From: BQWY01 sp046351095
GTDB lineage: Bacteria > Nitrospirota > Nitrospiria > Nitrospirales > Nitrospiraceae
Direction of reading: 5' to 3'
Assembly: GCA_046351095.1 (NCBI GenBank)
Contig: JAXLZC010000001.1
Coordinates: 2,976,001 to 3,040,000, forward strand
Length of the DNA: 64,000 nucleotides
Each line of letters starts with the position of its first letter. Position 1 is the stretch's first letter. Shown here piece by piece: positions 40,204-48,442 of this stretch. Position numbers and translations under genes: made by a program. The notes under the pieces are model-generated. The model did no database searches and was not told where the DNA came from. It saw only the letters and a list, made by a program, of their open reading frames with translations.

Positions 40204-40545
40204 CTACGCCTGCAGGGACAGGCGGCGGCAGATGTCGGCGATCCACATCTTCGCGGGGCGGCGCATCTGCGTGAAGGAGACGCCGAAGCCGTCCGGGCGC
40301 ACCCAGCGAATGACCGACTCGTCGATGCCGATGGCCTGGCCGTCCGGGCTGTACACGGTCAATTCCAAAATCTCTCCCTGTCGCACGGGCACGGCGCTCT
40401 TGATGCCGCAGCCGGAGGCCGACAGGTCAGAGAGCACGCCTTCGCCGAAGTGCCGCCGCCCGCGCACCGAAAAATGGATCCGGTACTGGGTCTGTCCGCG
40501 TTTATCTTTCCGCGCATCTTTGAATGTCACTGCCGGGTAGCCCAT
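40204..40545 (-). CDS. PilZ-domain protein
   Basis: 113 aa from ATG 40543-40545, with AAGGA 9 nt upstream. A PilZ domain is indicated by an N-terminal basic KDKRGQTQYRI and by DLSASGCGI, the second half of the c-di-GMP-binding motif (D/NxSxxG). The RxxxR half is imperfect (KDKRGQTQYR), so c-di-GMP binding is not certain. A single-domain effector, most likely cytoplasmic. Confidence 0.75.
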   Translation of the reverse strand: MGYPAVTFKDARKDKRGQTQYRIHFSVRGRRHFGEGVLSDLSASGCGIKSAVPVRQGEILELTVYSPDGQAIGIDESVIRWVRPDGFGVSFTQMRRPAKMWIADICRRLSLQA

Positions 40546-40644
40546 GGTGTGATCCTTTCGTCTGTGGTACGAAGACGACGCTATCATGGAGTGCCCAGGC
40601 TGACGAATAAAATGTGACTCTTTGCCGAGGGGAGGAGGGGACCG

Positions 40645-41130
40645 ATGGCCCAAGACACACAGACGAATGCGGCGGTGCGCGAGGCCGACTACCCGCGTAG
40701 TCCTAGGGTGTTGCTCGGCGGGATGGCGCATCTGGCCCGTCTGATCGACAAGATTCGCCTGCGGCATGCAGGCAAAATTCTCGACTATCACTACCTCACA
40801 ACCGGGTTCGACAAGGCGTTGATCGAGTTTTTGCAGATCGACGCCGCGGCGTTCGAACAGCGGGTCTTAGCCGGGGACACGGACGAGGCGTTGCTGGACT
40901 GGACGCGTGTGCATGGTCGGCCGCTTCGTCCGGCGGAGATTCGTTTGTGGACAAGGAATATCCTGTCGTCGAAACCGGAGGATGATGGGGCGAAGGGCCG
41001 GTACGCGGCGCGACTTCAGGAAATCGCCGCGAAGTATGGTGTGCCGGTCGAATCGTTGCCCACGATCACGACCTGGGCGGAAGGCATCGATCTGGACGAA
41101 GGCCGGATTCCTCTTCAGCCTGCCACATAG
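40645..41130 (+). CDS. DUF5069-family protein
   Basis: 161 aa. The segment YPRSPRVLLGGMAHLARLIDKIRLRHAG (in part: GGMAHLARLIDKIRLR) is the hallmark of DUF5069, followed by DKALIEFLQID. A strong purine-rich ribosome-binding site (GAGGGGAGGAGGGG) precedes the ATG. The family is small, soluble and of unknown function. It is followed after 11 nt by a lipoprotein gene. Confidence 0.8.
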   Translation: MAQDTQTNAAVREADYPRSPRVLLGGMAHLARLIDKIRLRHAGKILDYHYLTTGFDKALIEFLQIDAAAFEQRVLAGDTDEALLDWTRVHGRPLRPAEIRLWTRNILSSKPEDDGAKGRYAARLQEIAAKYGVPVESLPTITTWAEGIDLDEGRIPLQPAT

Positions 41131-41141
41131 GGAGCCGGACA

Positions 41142-41903
41142 ATGATGAGGCTTACGGCTACAACCATCATGGCACTGTATGCGATCGCGAGCCTCGCCGC
41201 GTGTGGAACGTCTATGCCGACGCCACGGATGGATACGTATTTGCCGCCGGTCTCGGCATCCACGCAGGATTCTGGCCACACGAGTGCGGCGTCGCGCCAA
41301 GGCCAGATAGGGCTTGTCCTGATCCAGGATGTCGGGGCGCAGGATGCCGCTCCCAAGATCTCGGCGAACGGCGCGACCTATCTTGCGACGCGGGCCGTTG
41401 CCTATCTCGAAGCGGCGTTGCCGGGCACCGCCTATCGGCTGGTCTCGGTCATGGAGTCTGAGGCCGAACGGACGACACCGTTGCCGTTGCGCCAGATCGT
41501 CGAGCGACATGGGGTCGACACCGCCGCAGTGGTGTTGCTGTCTGCGGTCGAAACGGCGGCGCCCCAGCCGATGGCGCTGGACGGCAATCGGGCCGGAGGT
41601 GGCGCCATGGGGCGTTTGCCTGGGACCGTCACCTCCGTGTTTGCGCTGGCGGAAATTGCCGTGGTCGAGGTAGCGTCCGGCAAGCGGATGCTGACCGCAT
41701 CCGGTCGGGGGCACACGGAGTTGGAGCAATTAGCGCGCGGGATGGTGTCGAATGCGTTCCCGTCGATCTATCGAGAAGGGACGGAGCAGCGTATCCCGGC
41801 GCCCGAGGACGACGAGACGGCTCACGATCTGGTGCGCAGCCTCGCGTTCGATGAGGCGCTGCGACAGGCGACTGTGGCGTTGGGGGCGACCAGAGGCCGG
41901 TGA
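41142..41903 (+). CDS. Lipoprotein of unknown function
   Basis: 253 aa. Signal peptide with lipobox (SLAAC, Cys about 21). The body alternates strands and helices (QIGLVLIQDVG, YLATRAVAYLEAAL, VAVVLLSAVE-like segments) in a way that recalls CsgG/LpoB-like periplasmic proteins, but I cannot assign a family. GGGAG before the ATG supports the start. Convergent with the AAA ATPase gene. Confidence 0.62.
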   Translation: MMRLTATTIMALYAIASLAACGTSMPTPRMDTYLPPVSASTQDSGHTSAASRQGQIGLVLIQDVGAQDAAPKISANGATYLATRAVAYLEAALPGTAYRLVSVMESEAERTTPLPLRQIVERHGVDTAAVVLLSAVETAAPQPMALDGNRAGGGAMGRLPGTVTSVFALAEIAVVEVASGKRMLTASGRGHTELEQLARGMVSNAFPSIYREGTEQRIPAPEDDETAHDLVRSLAFDEALRQATVALGATRGR

Positions 41904-41921
41904 GCGCGTCGAGCGTCGAGG

Positions 41922-43475
41922 TCAGCGCACGTTGACGAATCGTTCCTGCGCCAGAGTGCGCAATCGGTCGATGTCTTCGTGGCGCGAGACGGAGAGCGGC
42001 ACGGTCTGGCTGAGTTCGTCCAGCAGATGTGTGGCGGCGAGCGGTTGCTTGGCGTGCAACGCGCGGTAGAGCCCCGCGACGACGGCCTGCTCGATTTCGG
42101 CCCCGCTGAACCCGTCGCTGGCGGAGACGATCCGGGGGATGTCGAAGCGGGCCGGATCCTGCTTGCGGATGCGCAGGTGAATCGTCCAGATCGCCTGTCG
42201 TTCGGCCTCGTCCGGAAGATCCACGAAAAAGATTTCGTCGAAGCGGCCTTTGCGCAGCAGTTCGGGCGGTAATGCGCTCAGATCGTTGGCCGTGGCGACG
42301 ACGAACACCTCCTGCCGTTTTTCCTGCATCCAGGTCAGGAACGCCCCGAACAGCCGGCGACTGAGTCCGCCGTCCGTGTCGCTCCCGCCGGCCACCATCG
42401 CCTTTTCGAGCTCGTCGATCCACAGCACGATCGGCGCCAGCGACTCGGCCATGGCGATCGCTTTCCGGAAATTTTTCTCGGATTCGCCGACGAACTTGTC
42501 GAACAACCGTCCGGCGTCCAACTTCAACAACGGCACACCCCAGTCGCGCGCGATCGCTTTGGCCGCGAGCGACTTGCCGCAGCCGGGCACCCCGACCAGC
42601 AGGAGGCCGCGCGGCGGCGCAAGATTGAGTGCCTTGGCCTCCGGGGTGAAGCCGACCTTCGCCCGGTCCAGCCAGCGTTTCAGCGCCGCGAAGCCGCCCA
42701 GTTCGTAGCGATTGTCCTCCACGGGATAATACTCAAGCAGTCCGCCTTCTTTGATGGCCTGCGCCTTGCGGGCGAGAATCGTTTGCAGGTCGTCCGCCGT
42801 CAGAGACCCGTCTTCGATCAAACACTGCGACACGGTCTGGCGCGCTTGGTGGAGGGTCATGCCGTTGAGCGCGCGCAGGATACGTTCGTAGTCCGCGGGC
42901 GAAAGCGTAGGAGCGGCCGGCCGGGTCGCCGGGCGCACCCTCGGTGTTGTCTCGGACGTAGCGCGAGCGAGGCTCGGTGTCTGTTGCCCGCGCAGCGACT
43001 GCAGGACACTCTGCACGACGGTGTGCAATTCGTCGCGATCCGGCAGGCGCAGTTCGTAGCGAATGGCCGCTTTGTCGAGATCGGCGGGCAACGTGACGGG
43101 GTCGCCGGTAACGACGCAGGTGGCGCGGGTGCGCGCGAAGTGGTGCACCACGTCGCGTAGTTGGCGTGCGGTCGCCGCATCCGACAGGTGCGCCCCGAGG
43201 TCCTTGAGCCAGAAAAGCGCGTCGAGCGTCAGGCCGCCCAAATGTTGCAGCAGGGCCAGCGGCGGCGCGGTCATGCGGTTGATCGTGTCGCCGTCCTCCG
43301 CTTTCGTGAGGCCGCGTGTGATCGACCACTCGTAGAGAGGAATGCGTTCTTGACGTGCGACGGATTGGAGGAGTTGGTGAATGCGGTCCTCCTCCACCGT
43401 TTCGATGACGATCAACGGATGACAGGAGCGGACGAGGGCGCGGAGGTCGTGGACGCTGGTGGCGGTGGCGGTCAT
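41922..43475 (-). CDS. Ycf46-like AAA+ ATPase
   Basis: 517 aa. An N-terminal domain (1-230, LVRSCHPLIVIETVEEDRI) like that of cyanobacterial and plastid Ycf46 proteins precedes one AAA+ module: Walker A GVPGCGKS (about 291-298), Walker B VLWIDELEKA, sensor-1 VVATANDLSALPPELLRKGRFDEIFF (in part: ATANDLSALPPELLRKGRFD) with Arg finger. The C-terminal lid follows. Its molecular role is unknown. A TTGACA-17 bp-TAGCAT promoter ends 6 nt before the ATG. Confidence 0.87.
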   Translation of the reverse strand: MTATATSVHDLRALVRSCHPLIVIETVEEDRIHQLLQSVARQERIPLYEWSITRGLTKAEDGDTINRMTAPPLALLQHLGGLTLDALFWLKDLGAHLSDAATARQLRDVVHHFARTRATCVVTGDPVTLPADLDKAAIRYELRLPDRDELHTVVQSVLQSLRGQQTPSLARATSETTPRVRPATRPAAPTLSPADYERILRALNGMTLHQARQTVSQCLIEDGSLTADDLQTILARKAQAIKEGGLLEYYPVEDNRYELGGFAALKRWLDRAKVGFTPEAKALNLAPPRGLLLVGVPGCGKSLAAKAIARDWGVPLLKLDAGRLFDKFVGESEKNFRKAIAMAESLAPIVLWIDELEKAMVAGGSDTDGGLSRRLFGAFLTWMQEKRQEVFVVATANDLSALPPELLRKGRFDEIFFVDLPDEAERQAIWTIHLRIRKQDPARFDIPRIVSASDGFSGAEIEQAVVAGLYRALHAKQPLAATHLLDELSQTVPLSVSRHEDIDRLRTLAQERFVNVR

Positions 43476-43481
43476 GCGGCG

Positions 43482-43510
43482 ATGCTAGCGGGCGGGTGGC
43501 GCCCTGTCAA
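43482..43510 (-). promoter_or_regulatory. Promoter of the Ycf46-like gene (leaderless)
   Basis: Minus strand: perfect -35 TTGACA (43505-43510), 17-bp spacer, -10 TAGCAT (43482-43487), then CGCCGC and the ATG at 43475. Confidence 0.68.
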
Positions 43511-43642
43511 AGGAAAGCCCGCTTGGTGTCGTCGGCGCGAGGGCGGGGTTTCGAGCGCCGTGTCTCGGTTCGTCGTTTTCCTTGACCCTGGCGGTAAAGC
43601 TGCAATGATCGGACCACGTACGAATCCGTCTTCTCCACGACC

Positions 43643-44740
43643 ATGCGCATTCTCCATCTCGGCAACGGCTATTTTGTCTCCGACTTTCGCGACATGGGAC
43701 ACGAGGTGATCCATGTCGGATTCGGGTCGTCGGGGGACATCTGTTTTCACACGTACCCCATCGCGCCGAGCGACATCCATGCGCGATTGCCTGCCGGCTG
43801 GAATCCCGATCTGATCGTGCTGGGCGATCTCAGCGGGTTCCCCATGCTGGTCGGGTTGGAATTTTTTCAGGTGCCGTTGGTGTGGTACGCCATCGATTCC
43901 CACATTCACCTCGATTGGCACATGCACTACGCCGCGGTCTTCGACCTGATATTTGTGGCGCAACGGGATGTCACACGGTTTTACCTGCGTGACGGCGAGC
44001 GGCAAGCCGTCGAGTGGGCCCCGCTGTTCTGTATGCCGCAGTACGACCGAGTGATGGGATTGTCGCGCGACCTCCCGATTGCGTTCGTCGGGTCGCTGAA
44101 TCCGCAGTTGAACCCGGCTCGGGTGGCGTTGATCGACGCGCTGCGCTCGCGTGTGCCGCTACACGTGCACCACGGCGCCTACGCGGACTGGTTCAACCGC
44201 TCGCAGATCGTGCTCAATCAATCCGTGTCGAACGACGTGAACTTCCGGACGTTCCAGGCGATGGCCTGCGGGGCGATGCTGCTGACGGAGCGAGTGGGGA
44301 ACGGCCTGGAGGATCTTTTTCGAGACGGGCGACACTGCGCACTCTACACGAGAGGGGCGGTGGAGGAGATCGTGGACCTTGTGCGGTATTACGGGCGCCA
44401 TCCTGCGGAACGCGAGGCAATTGCGGAGCGAGGACGCCAGCGTGTGTTGGCGCGGCATACGAGCCGACATCGAGCGGAGCGGATTCTCTCCGCGCTGCAG
44501 CAGTATCCCATTTCCAAAATGGTGACGCTGCGCCGGCATCGGTTGTTGGAAGTTGAAAGCGCCGTCGCGACGGTCTACGATTTAGTGAGCCGTCGGCTGA
44601 TCCACCACGCCATGACGTACGAGGCCGGATCCGATACGCGCGCGCGCCAACTACGGAGCGCGGATGTCTACGCACGTCTGGCGGAAAAGGTGCGGCGCGA
44701 GTTCAAGGATCTGCCTGCGCGAGACCCGAAGGCTGCGTAA
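43643..44740 (+). CDS. CgeB/GT1-like glycosyltransferase
   Basis: 365 aa. The N-terminal Rossmann fold starts MRILHLGNGYFVSDFR. The C-terminal half carries the segment NFRTFQAMACGAMLLTE followed by GLEDLF and a helix with AVEEIVDLVRYY, the nucleotide-sugar-binding block of CgeB-like (GT-B) transferases. The donor and acceptor are unknown. Transcribed away from the Ycf46-like gene; no polysaccharide cluster around it. Confidence 0.75.
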   Translation: MRILHLGNGYFVSDFRDMGHEVIHVGFGSSGDICFHTYPIAPSDIHARLPAGWNPDLIVLGDLSGFPMLVGLEFFQVPLVWYAIDSHIHLDWHMHYAAVFDLIFVAQRDVTRFYLRDGERQAVEWAPLFCMPQYDRVMGLSRDLPIAFVGSLNPQLNPARVALIDALRSRVPLHVHHGAYADWFNRSQIVLNQSVSNDVNFRTFQAMACGAMLLTERVGNGLEDLFRDGRHCALYTRGAVEEIVDLVRYYGRHPAEREAIAERGRQRVLARHTSRHRAERILSALQQYPISKMVTLRRHRLLEVESAVATVYDLVSRRLIHHAMTYEAGSDTRARQLRSADVYARLAEKVRREFKDLPARDPKAA

Positions 44741-44744
44741 CCGG

Positions 44745-45749
44745 CTATCGTGTGGTCGGGGTGTCTTGTGAAGTGGGCGCCGACCCAGGCTGCGCTGGAG
44801 TTGGTCCCGCCGCTCCCGAGGCATTCACGCCGGGCGTAGTGCCCGCGCATCGAAAGCCGACCGTCGGCGCGCGGTGGTCCGGCGAGGCCCCGCTGCGTGT
44901 CGCCGCGCGCAACATGTTCGGTTTGCTCTTCCACGACCCACCACGCAGGGATTTATACCGGCCCGTGGTCGGCCCCTTGGGATTCCGTTCCGGCATGACC
45001 GCGTAGTAGTCGATCCCGAACCAATCCTGCACCCACTCCGCGACGTTCCCCGACAAGTGCCGCACCCCGAACACGCTTTGTCCTTCTTCGCCGCTGTCTA
45101 CAGCGGATAGCAGTGGAATTTCGTGTGCGTGGTACCGTCCGAAGACGGCCAACCCGGGCGCCGGATCTTGCGAACCCCAGGGAAACAGGTTGCCGTCCGG
45201 GCCGCGTGCCGCCTTTTCCCATTCGGCCTCGGTGGGCAGCCGCTTATTGTGGAATGTGCAAAAATCCGCCGCTTCCTTCCACGAGACATACAGCGCCGGC
45301 CAGCGTGCCATCACCTCATCGGGCACGAAGTGGACGGAGATGACGTGCCACAAGACCTTCCGCAGTTCCTGCGAGACGGGGCGCTTCGTGCCCAGCAAAA
45401 ATGCGAGAAATTCGCCGAGACTCACTTCGTCGCGGTCGATGCGGAAGGCATCCAGCCAAATGCGGTGTTGCGGCAGTTCCGTGTCGTCGAACTGCGTCTC
45501 CATCGCGTAGGGGTATTCGTCCTTGCGGCTGGTGCCCATGATGGAAAAGCCGGCGGGCACCTCGATCATCGGCGAGGGGTCGATGGTTTTGGCGATGCCG
45601 GCGAGGTGTTTGGGTAATTCCGTTTTTTGATCGGCGGGCGCCGCGATGGCCACGCTGAGCGGCAGGAGACTCAGGACGGCGGCGGCGACGAATGCCGACA
45701 ATCCGCGTGTCGCCGCCCGGGACGAGTACACCGGTGCAGCCTCCATCAC
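44745..45749 (-). CDS. SUMF1/formylglycine-generating-enzyme-fold protein without catalytic Cys
   Basis: 334 aa with a signal peptide (about 1-36). The FGE-sulfatase domain (about 60-305) is clear: PAGFSIMGTS, RLPTEAEWEKAARG, LSGNVAEWVQDWFG and RGGSWKSKPNMLRAATR. Formylglycine-generating enzymes carry an active-site Cys pair in the last block (GGSWxxxxxxCR); here these positions are not Cys (KSKPNML), so it is probably a binding or structural member of the fold, not an oxidase. The ATG overlaps the stop of the coiled-coil lipoprotein gene by 4 nt, so both act together. Confidence 0.82.
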   Translation of the reverse strand: MMEAAPVYSSRAATRGLSAFVAAAVLSLLPLSVAIAAPADQKTELPKHLAGIAKTIDPSPMIEVPAGFSIMGTSRKDEYPYAMETQFDDTELPQHRIWLDAFRIDRDEVSLGEFLAFLLGTKRPVSQELRKVLWHVISVHFVPDEVMARWPALYVSWKEAADFCTFHNKRLPTEAEWEKAARGPDGNLFPWGSQDPAPGLAVFGRYHAHEIPLLSAVDSGEEGQSVFGVRHLSGNVAEWVQDWFGIDYYAVMPERNPKGPTTGRYKSLRGGSWKSKPNMLRAATRSGASPDHRAPTVGFRCAGTTPGVNASGAAGPTPAQPGSAPTSQDTPTTR

Positions 45750-46546
45750 AGCTTGGTTGAGGAGGCGAGCGACTTGCTCACTTCCGCGATGAGGCGTTGT
45801 TCGATGTCGGCCGCTTCGTCGCCGCCGGCGGGGAGGATGCGGTTGCCTTGTGCCATCTTTTCGAAGTCGGCCTTCACGGTCAGTTTGGTCGCGGCGCCCG
45901 GCAAGGCTTGGAGCGAGACGAGAAACTGATTGCGGAACCCGGAGGCTTCCAACGAGGAGGGCGGAGAAATTTTTCGCTCCGTCACGTACACGGCCTTTTG
46001 TTCGAGCCGAATGCCGACTTTGACGCTGTAGCCGTTTTTCTGTAAGGCGTCTTCAGCCGCCTTCGCCACCTGCGCCATGGGGCGAGGGAATTCTTCCGAC
46101 TGACCGCCTTTGTCCTCCGCCTTCACGGTCGAGGCCGCTTGCGCCGCGGCCGTGCGTTGCACTTCGTCGGACAGTTTTTTCGTCTGGACGATCTGACCGG
46201 ACAGTTTCGCCGCCACTTCCTTGGTTTCGCCGCGTGCGCGGTCGATCTCGCCGCGCGCTTGTTCCGTCTCTTTTTTCGCGTTTTTGATGGCGTCTTTGGC
46301 GTCGCGCAACTCTTGGTTGAGCAGGTCGATCTGCTGCTGCATCACCTTGTTGCCGTCCTGCAGCGACGAGATGACGGATTCCTGTTTCGAATATTTTTTC
46401 TTGAGGTCTTCGTTCTCGGCGCGGAGCGGCGAGTCGTCCGGTTTACACCCGGCGAGAGAGAGCAGGCACAGCGCGGTGTAGACGCCGACGCTCACATTCG
46501 CGAGACGCGTATTCCGGTCGAGGCACTGTTTGACGGGCTGCGACAT
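45746..46546 (-). CDS. Coiled-coil lipoprotein
   Basis: 266 aa. Signal peptide and lipobox (LSLAGC, Cys about 34). Residues 42-140 form a long coiled coil (ENEDLKKKYSKQESV...); the C-terminal 110 residues look like a compact alpha/beta domain. GAGGAAAG is found 11 nt before the ATG. Unknown function; translationally coupled to the SUMF1-like gene. Confidence 0.68.
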   Translation of the reverse strand: MSQPVKQCLDRNTRLANVSVGVYTALCLLSLAGCKPDDSPLRAENEDLKKKYSKQESVISSLQDGNKVMQQQIDLLNQELRDAKDAIKNAKKETEQARGEIDRARGETKEVAAKLSGQIVQTKKLSDEVQRTAAAQAASTVKAEDKGGQSEEFPRPMAQVAKAAEDALQKNGYSVKVGIRLEQKAVYVTERKISPPSSLEASGFRNQFLVSLQALPGAATKLTVKADFEKMAQGNRILPAGGDEAADIEQRLIAEVSKSLASSTKL

Positions 46547-46559
46547 CGCGGCTTAGACT
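46530..46559 (+). promoter_or_regulatory. Leaderless promoter upstream of the secreted protein at 46566
   Basis: -35 TTGACG (46530-46535), 18-bp spacer, -10 TAGACT (46554-46559), then 6 nt to the ATG. The -35 box lies inside the first codons of the divergent lipoprotein gene. Confidence 0.58.
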
Positions 46560-46565
46560 TTCCTC

Positions 46566-47261
46566 ATGCGGACGTGGCTGCGAAATATCGCCTATGCGAT
46601 CGTACTGAGCGTGGGATGTGTGGGCGCGGATCTGGCCGAGTCAACGGAGCTCTCGCAGGGGGGCGGCGCGCTGGTGACGCCGGAAGAGTATCCTGTTTAC
46701 GATGCGGTTGTCGAGTCCAGGTTTCTCACCGATGCGACGCGCCTCGTCGTCATCGAGCGGTATACGACGGTGCGCTTGATGCCCGCGGATGCCGACGAGC
46801 AGACGGTAGCCTGGTCGGAGGACGTTCGTCCATTCGACGGGCGCGTGTCGTCGGCCCTGCTCGACCGATTTCGCGTCGTCCATCGAGAGCGAGCGCGGCT
46901 GGAGTCGCGTTTTGGATTTACGCCGACGGTGCGATTTGTCACCGAAGACGGAGCAGAGGAACCGGAAGTCCGATGGGACGGCGTGCGCCCGGTGGGCGCG
47001 GCGCCGTCGGTGATCGAACGGTTGGCGTTTTCTCGTGTCGCCTTCGATCTCCCACATCGGCAGGCGCTGGTGTATGTGGCGCAGGAGCGGCCGGACGGCG
47101 GCGGCATGGGCCTGATGGTGTATCTCCACGCGACGGAGCAGCGTGGCGTCACCCTGTGGCGGGTGCAGGCATCGGAGGTGTTGTGGGTCGCGCGTCCCGA
47201 CGGGCGCGGGCCGGAGTTGGAGCTGGATCGCGAGACGGAGGAATTGGCGCCGCGTGGATAA
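46566..47261 (+). CDS. Secreted protein of unknown function
   Basis: 231 aa with a signal peptide (1-26, YAIVLSVGCVGADLAES region). No recognised domain. It overlaps the metallo-beta-lactamase gene by 8 nt and starts 19 nt from the divergent lipoprotein, so it heads a two-gene operon from a leaderless promoter. Confidence 0.62.
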   Translation: MRTWLRNIAYAIVLSVGCVGADLAESTELSQGGGALVTPEEYPVYDAVVESRFLTDATRLVVIERYTTVRLMPADADEQTVAWSEDVRPFDGRVSSALLDRFRVVHRERARLESRFGFTPTVRFVTEDGAEEPEVRWDGVRPVGAAPSVIERLAFSRVAFDLPHRQALVYVAQERPDGGGMGLMVYLHATEQRGVTLWRVQASEVLWVARPDGRGPELELDRETEELAPRG

Positions 47262-47892
47262 TCTGATTCGAAAAACGTTTGCCGTCCCGCCGCTGGGCTG
47301 CAACTGCACGATCCTCGGCGATCCGGTCACGAAGGAGGCGCTGGTCGTCGATCCAGGCGGCGCACCCGAGCAGATCTTACGCGAGGTGGCTGCGCTTGGG
47401 TTGACGGTGCGATACCTACTGCATACGCATGCGCACTTCGACCATTTCCTCGCGTCGGGGCATATGCAGGCGGCGACCGGCGCGCGGATCGCGCTACATC
47501 GGCAGGACGAGCCATTGTGGAATATTCTCGAAGAACAATGTGCGATGTTCGGCGTGGCCTACGAAGCGGTGCCGCCGCCGGACTATTGGCTGAAGGACGA
47601 CGAGAGTGTGAGCATCGGCACGTTCACCGCTGCGGCGTTGCATACGCCTGGGCATACGCCGGGGTCGATGTCGTTTTATGTGCCGTCGGCGTCGTTGGTG
47701 TTGGCGGGCGATACCTTGTTTCGCGGTGCCATTGGTCGAACGGATCTCTGGGGCGGCGACTTCGACGCTATCGAACGATCGATCCGCGAGCGGCTCTACG
47801 TCTTGGGCGACGAGACGACGGTGATTACTGGTCACGGCCCCGGGACGACGATCGGGGTGGAACGTCGGATGAACAGTTATGTGAGGGGCTAA
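47254..47892 (+). CDS. Metallo-beta-lactamase-fold hydrolase (glyoxalase II-like)
   Basis: 212 aa from a GTG overlapping the preceding gene. The HTHAHFDH motif (about residue 55) binds zinc; further metal ligands are in HTPGHTPGSMSFY, AGDTLFRGAIGR and TGHGPGTTIG. Short single-domain members of this type hydrolyse thioesters such as S-lactoylglutathione or act on related metabolites. Substrate unknown. Starting further upstream would overlap fully with the other gene. Confidence 0.87.
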   Translation: MDNLIRKTFAVPPLGCNCTILGDPVTKEALVVDPGGAPEQILREVAALGLTVRYLLHTHAHFDHFLASGHMQAATGARIALHRQDEPLWNILEEQCAMFGVAYEAVPPPDYWLKDDESVSIGTFTAAALHTPGHTPGSMSFYVPSASLVLAGDTLFRGAIGRTDLWGGDFDAIERSIRERLYVLGDETTVITGHGPGTTIGVERRMNSYVRG

Positions 47893-47940
47893 AAACGAGG
47901 TGTGATTTCCGAGCACTCGCCGTGGTGGTCCCGACTTCGA

Positions 47941-48339
47941 TTATTTTCCCGCCGCCATCCGCTCGTCGAGTTTTTTTAGCCGTTGATCGGTCGACGCTTT
48001 GATGAACGCCATATTCTCGGCCAAGTGTTGTGCGGCGGTGATCTGGCCCGCCTCTCGTTTCTGTTGTTGCGCCAACCCGAATTGCGCGATGTCCGCGATC
48101 GCCTGATCGTTCAACTGCTTCCAAATATCCCGACAGAGTGTTTCCCTTGCGGCGGGATACTTATCGCAGGGCGGCTCGGCGGCGTGGACTGGAACAATCT
48201 GTGTGATGGCCAACCACACAGAGAGAAGCGCGATGCTGACCAGAAAACGCCCTCTTTCTGACCAAACAAATGAAATGGACGTATTAAAAATGGTGCAGAG
48301 AGTAGCTGTGGGTGCGGAATTCTCCATAATGACAGGCAT
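47941..48339 (-). CDS. Secreted small protein of unknown function
   Basis: 132 aa from ATG 48337-48339 (alternatives: ATG 48327, TTG 48366). A hydrophobic stretch ending in VHAAE (about residue 50) is a signal peptide; the start is long before it, so the real start may be ATG 48327. The mature part is helical (KQLNDQAIADIAQFGLAQQQ). No family recognised. Confidence 0.55.
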   Translation of the reverse strand: MPVIMENSAPTATLCTIFNTSISFVWSERGRFLVSIALLSVWLAITQIVPVHAAEPPCDKYPAARETLCRDIWKQLNDQAIADIAQFGLAQQQKREAGQITAAQHLAENMAFIKASTDQRLKKLDERMAAGK

Positions 48340-48442
48340 GTACCCTGTCGGAGCCCCATTCGTCAATTGACACCATTTTGGGTGACGACTAGACTCCGTC
48401 CACTACGACAACTACGTTTCTTCCACAGGGCCGATACGCACG

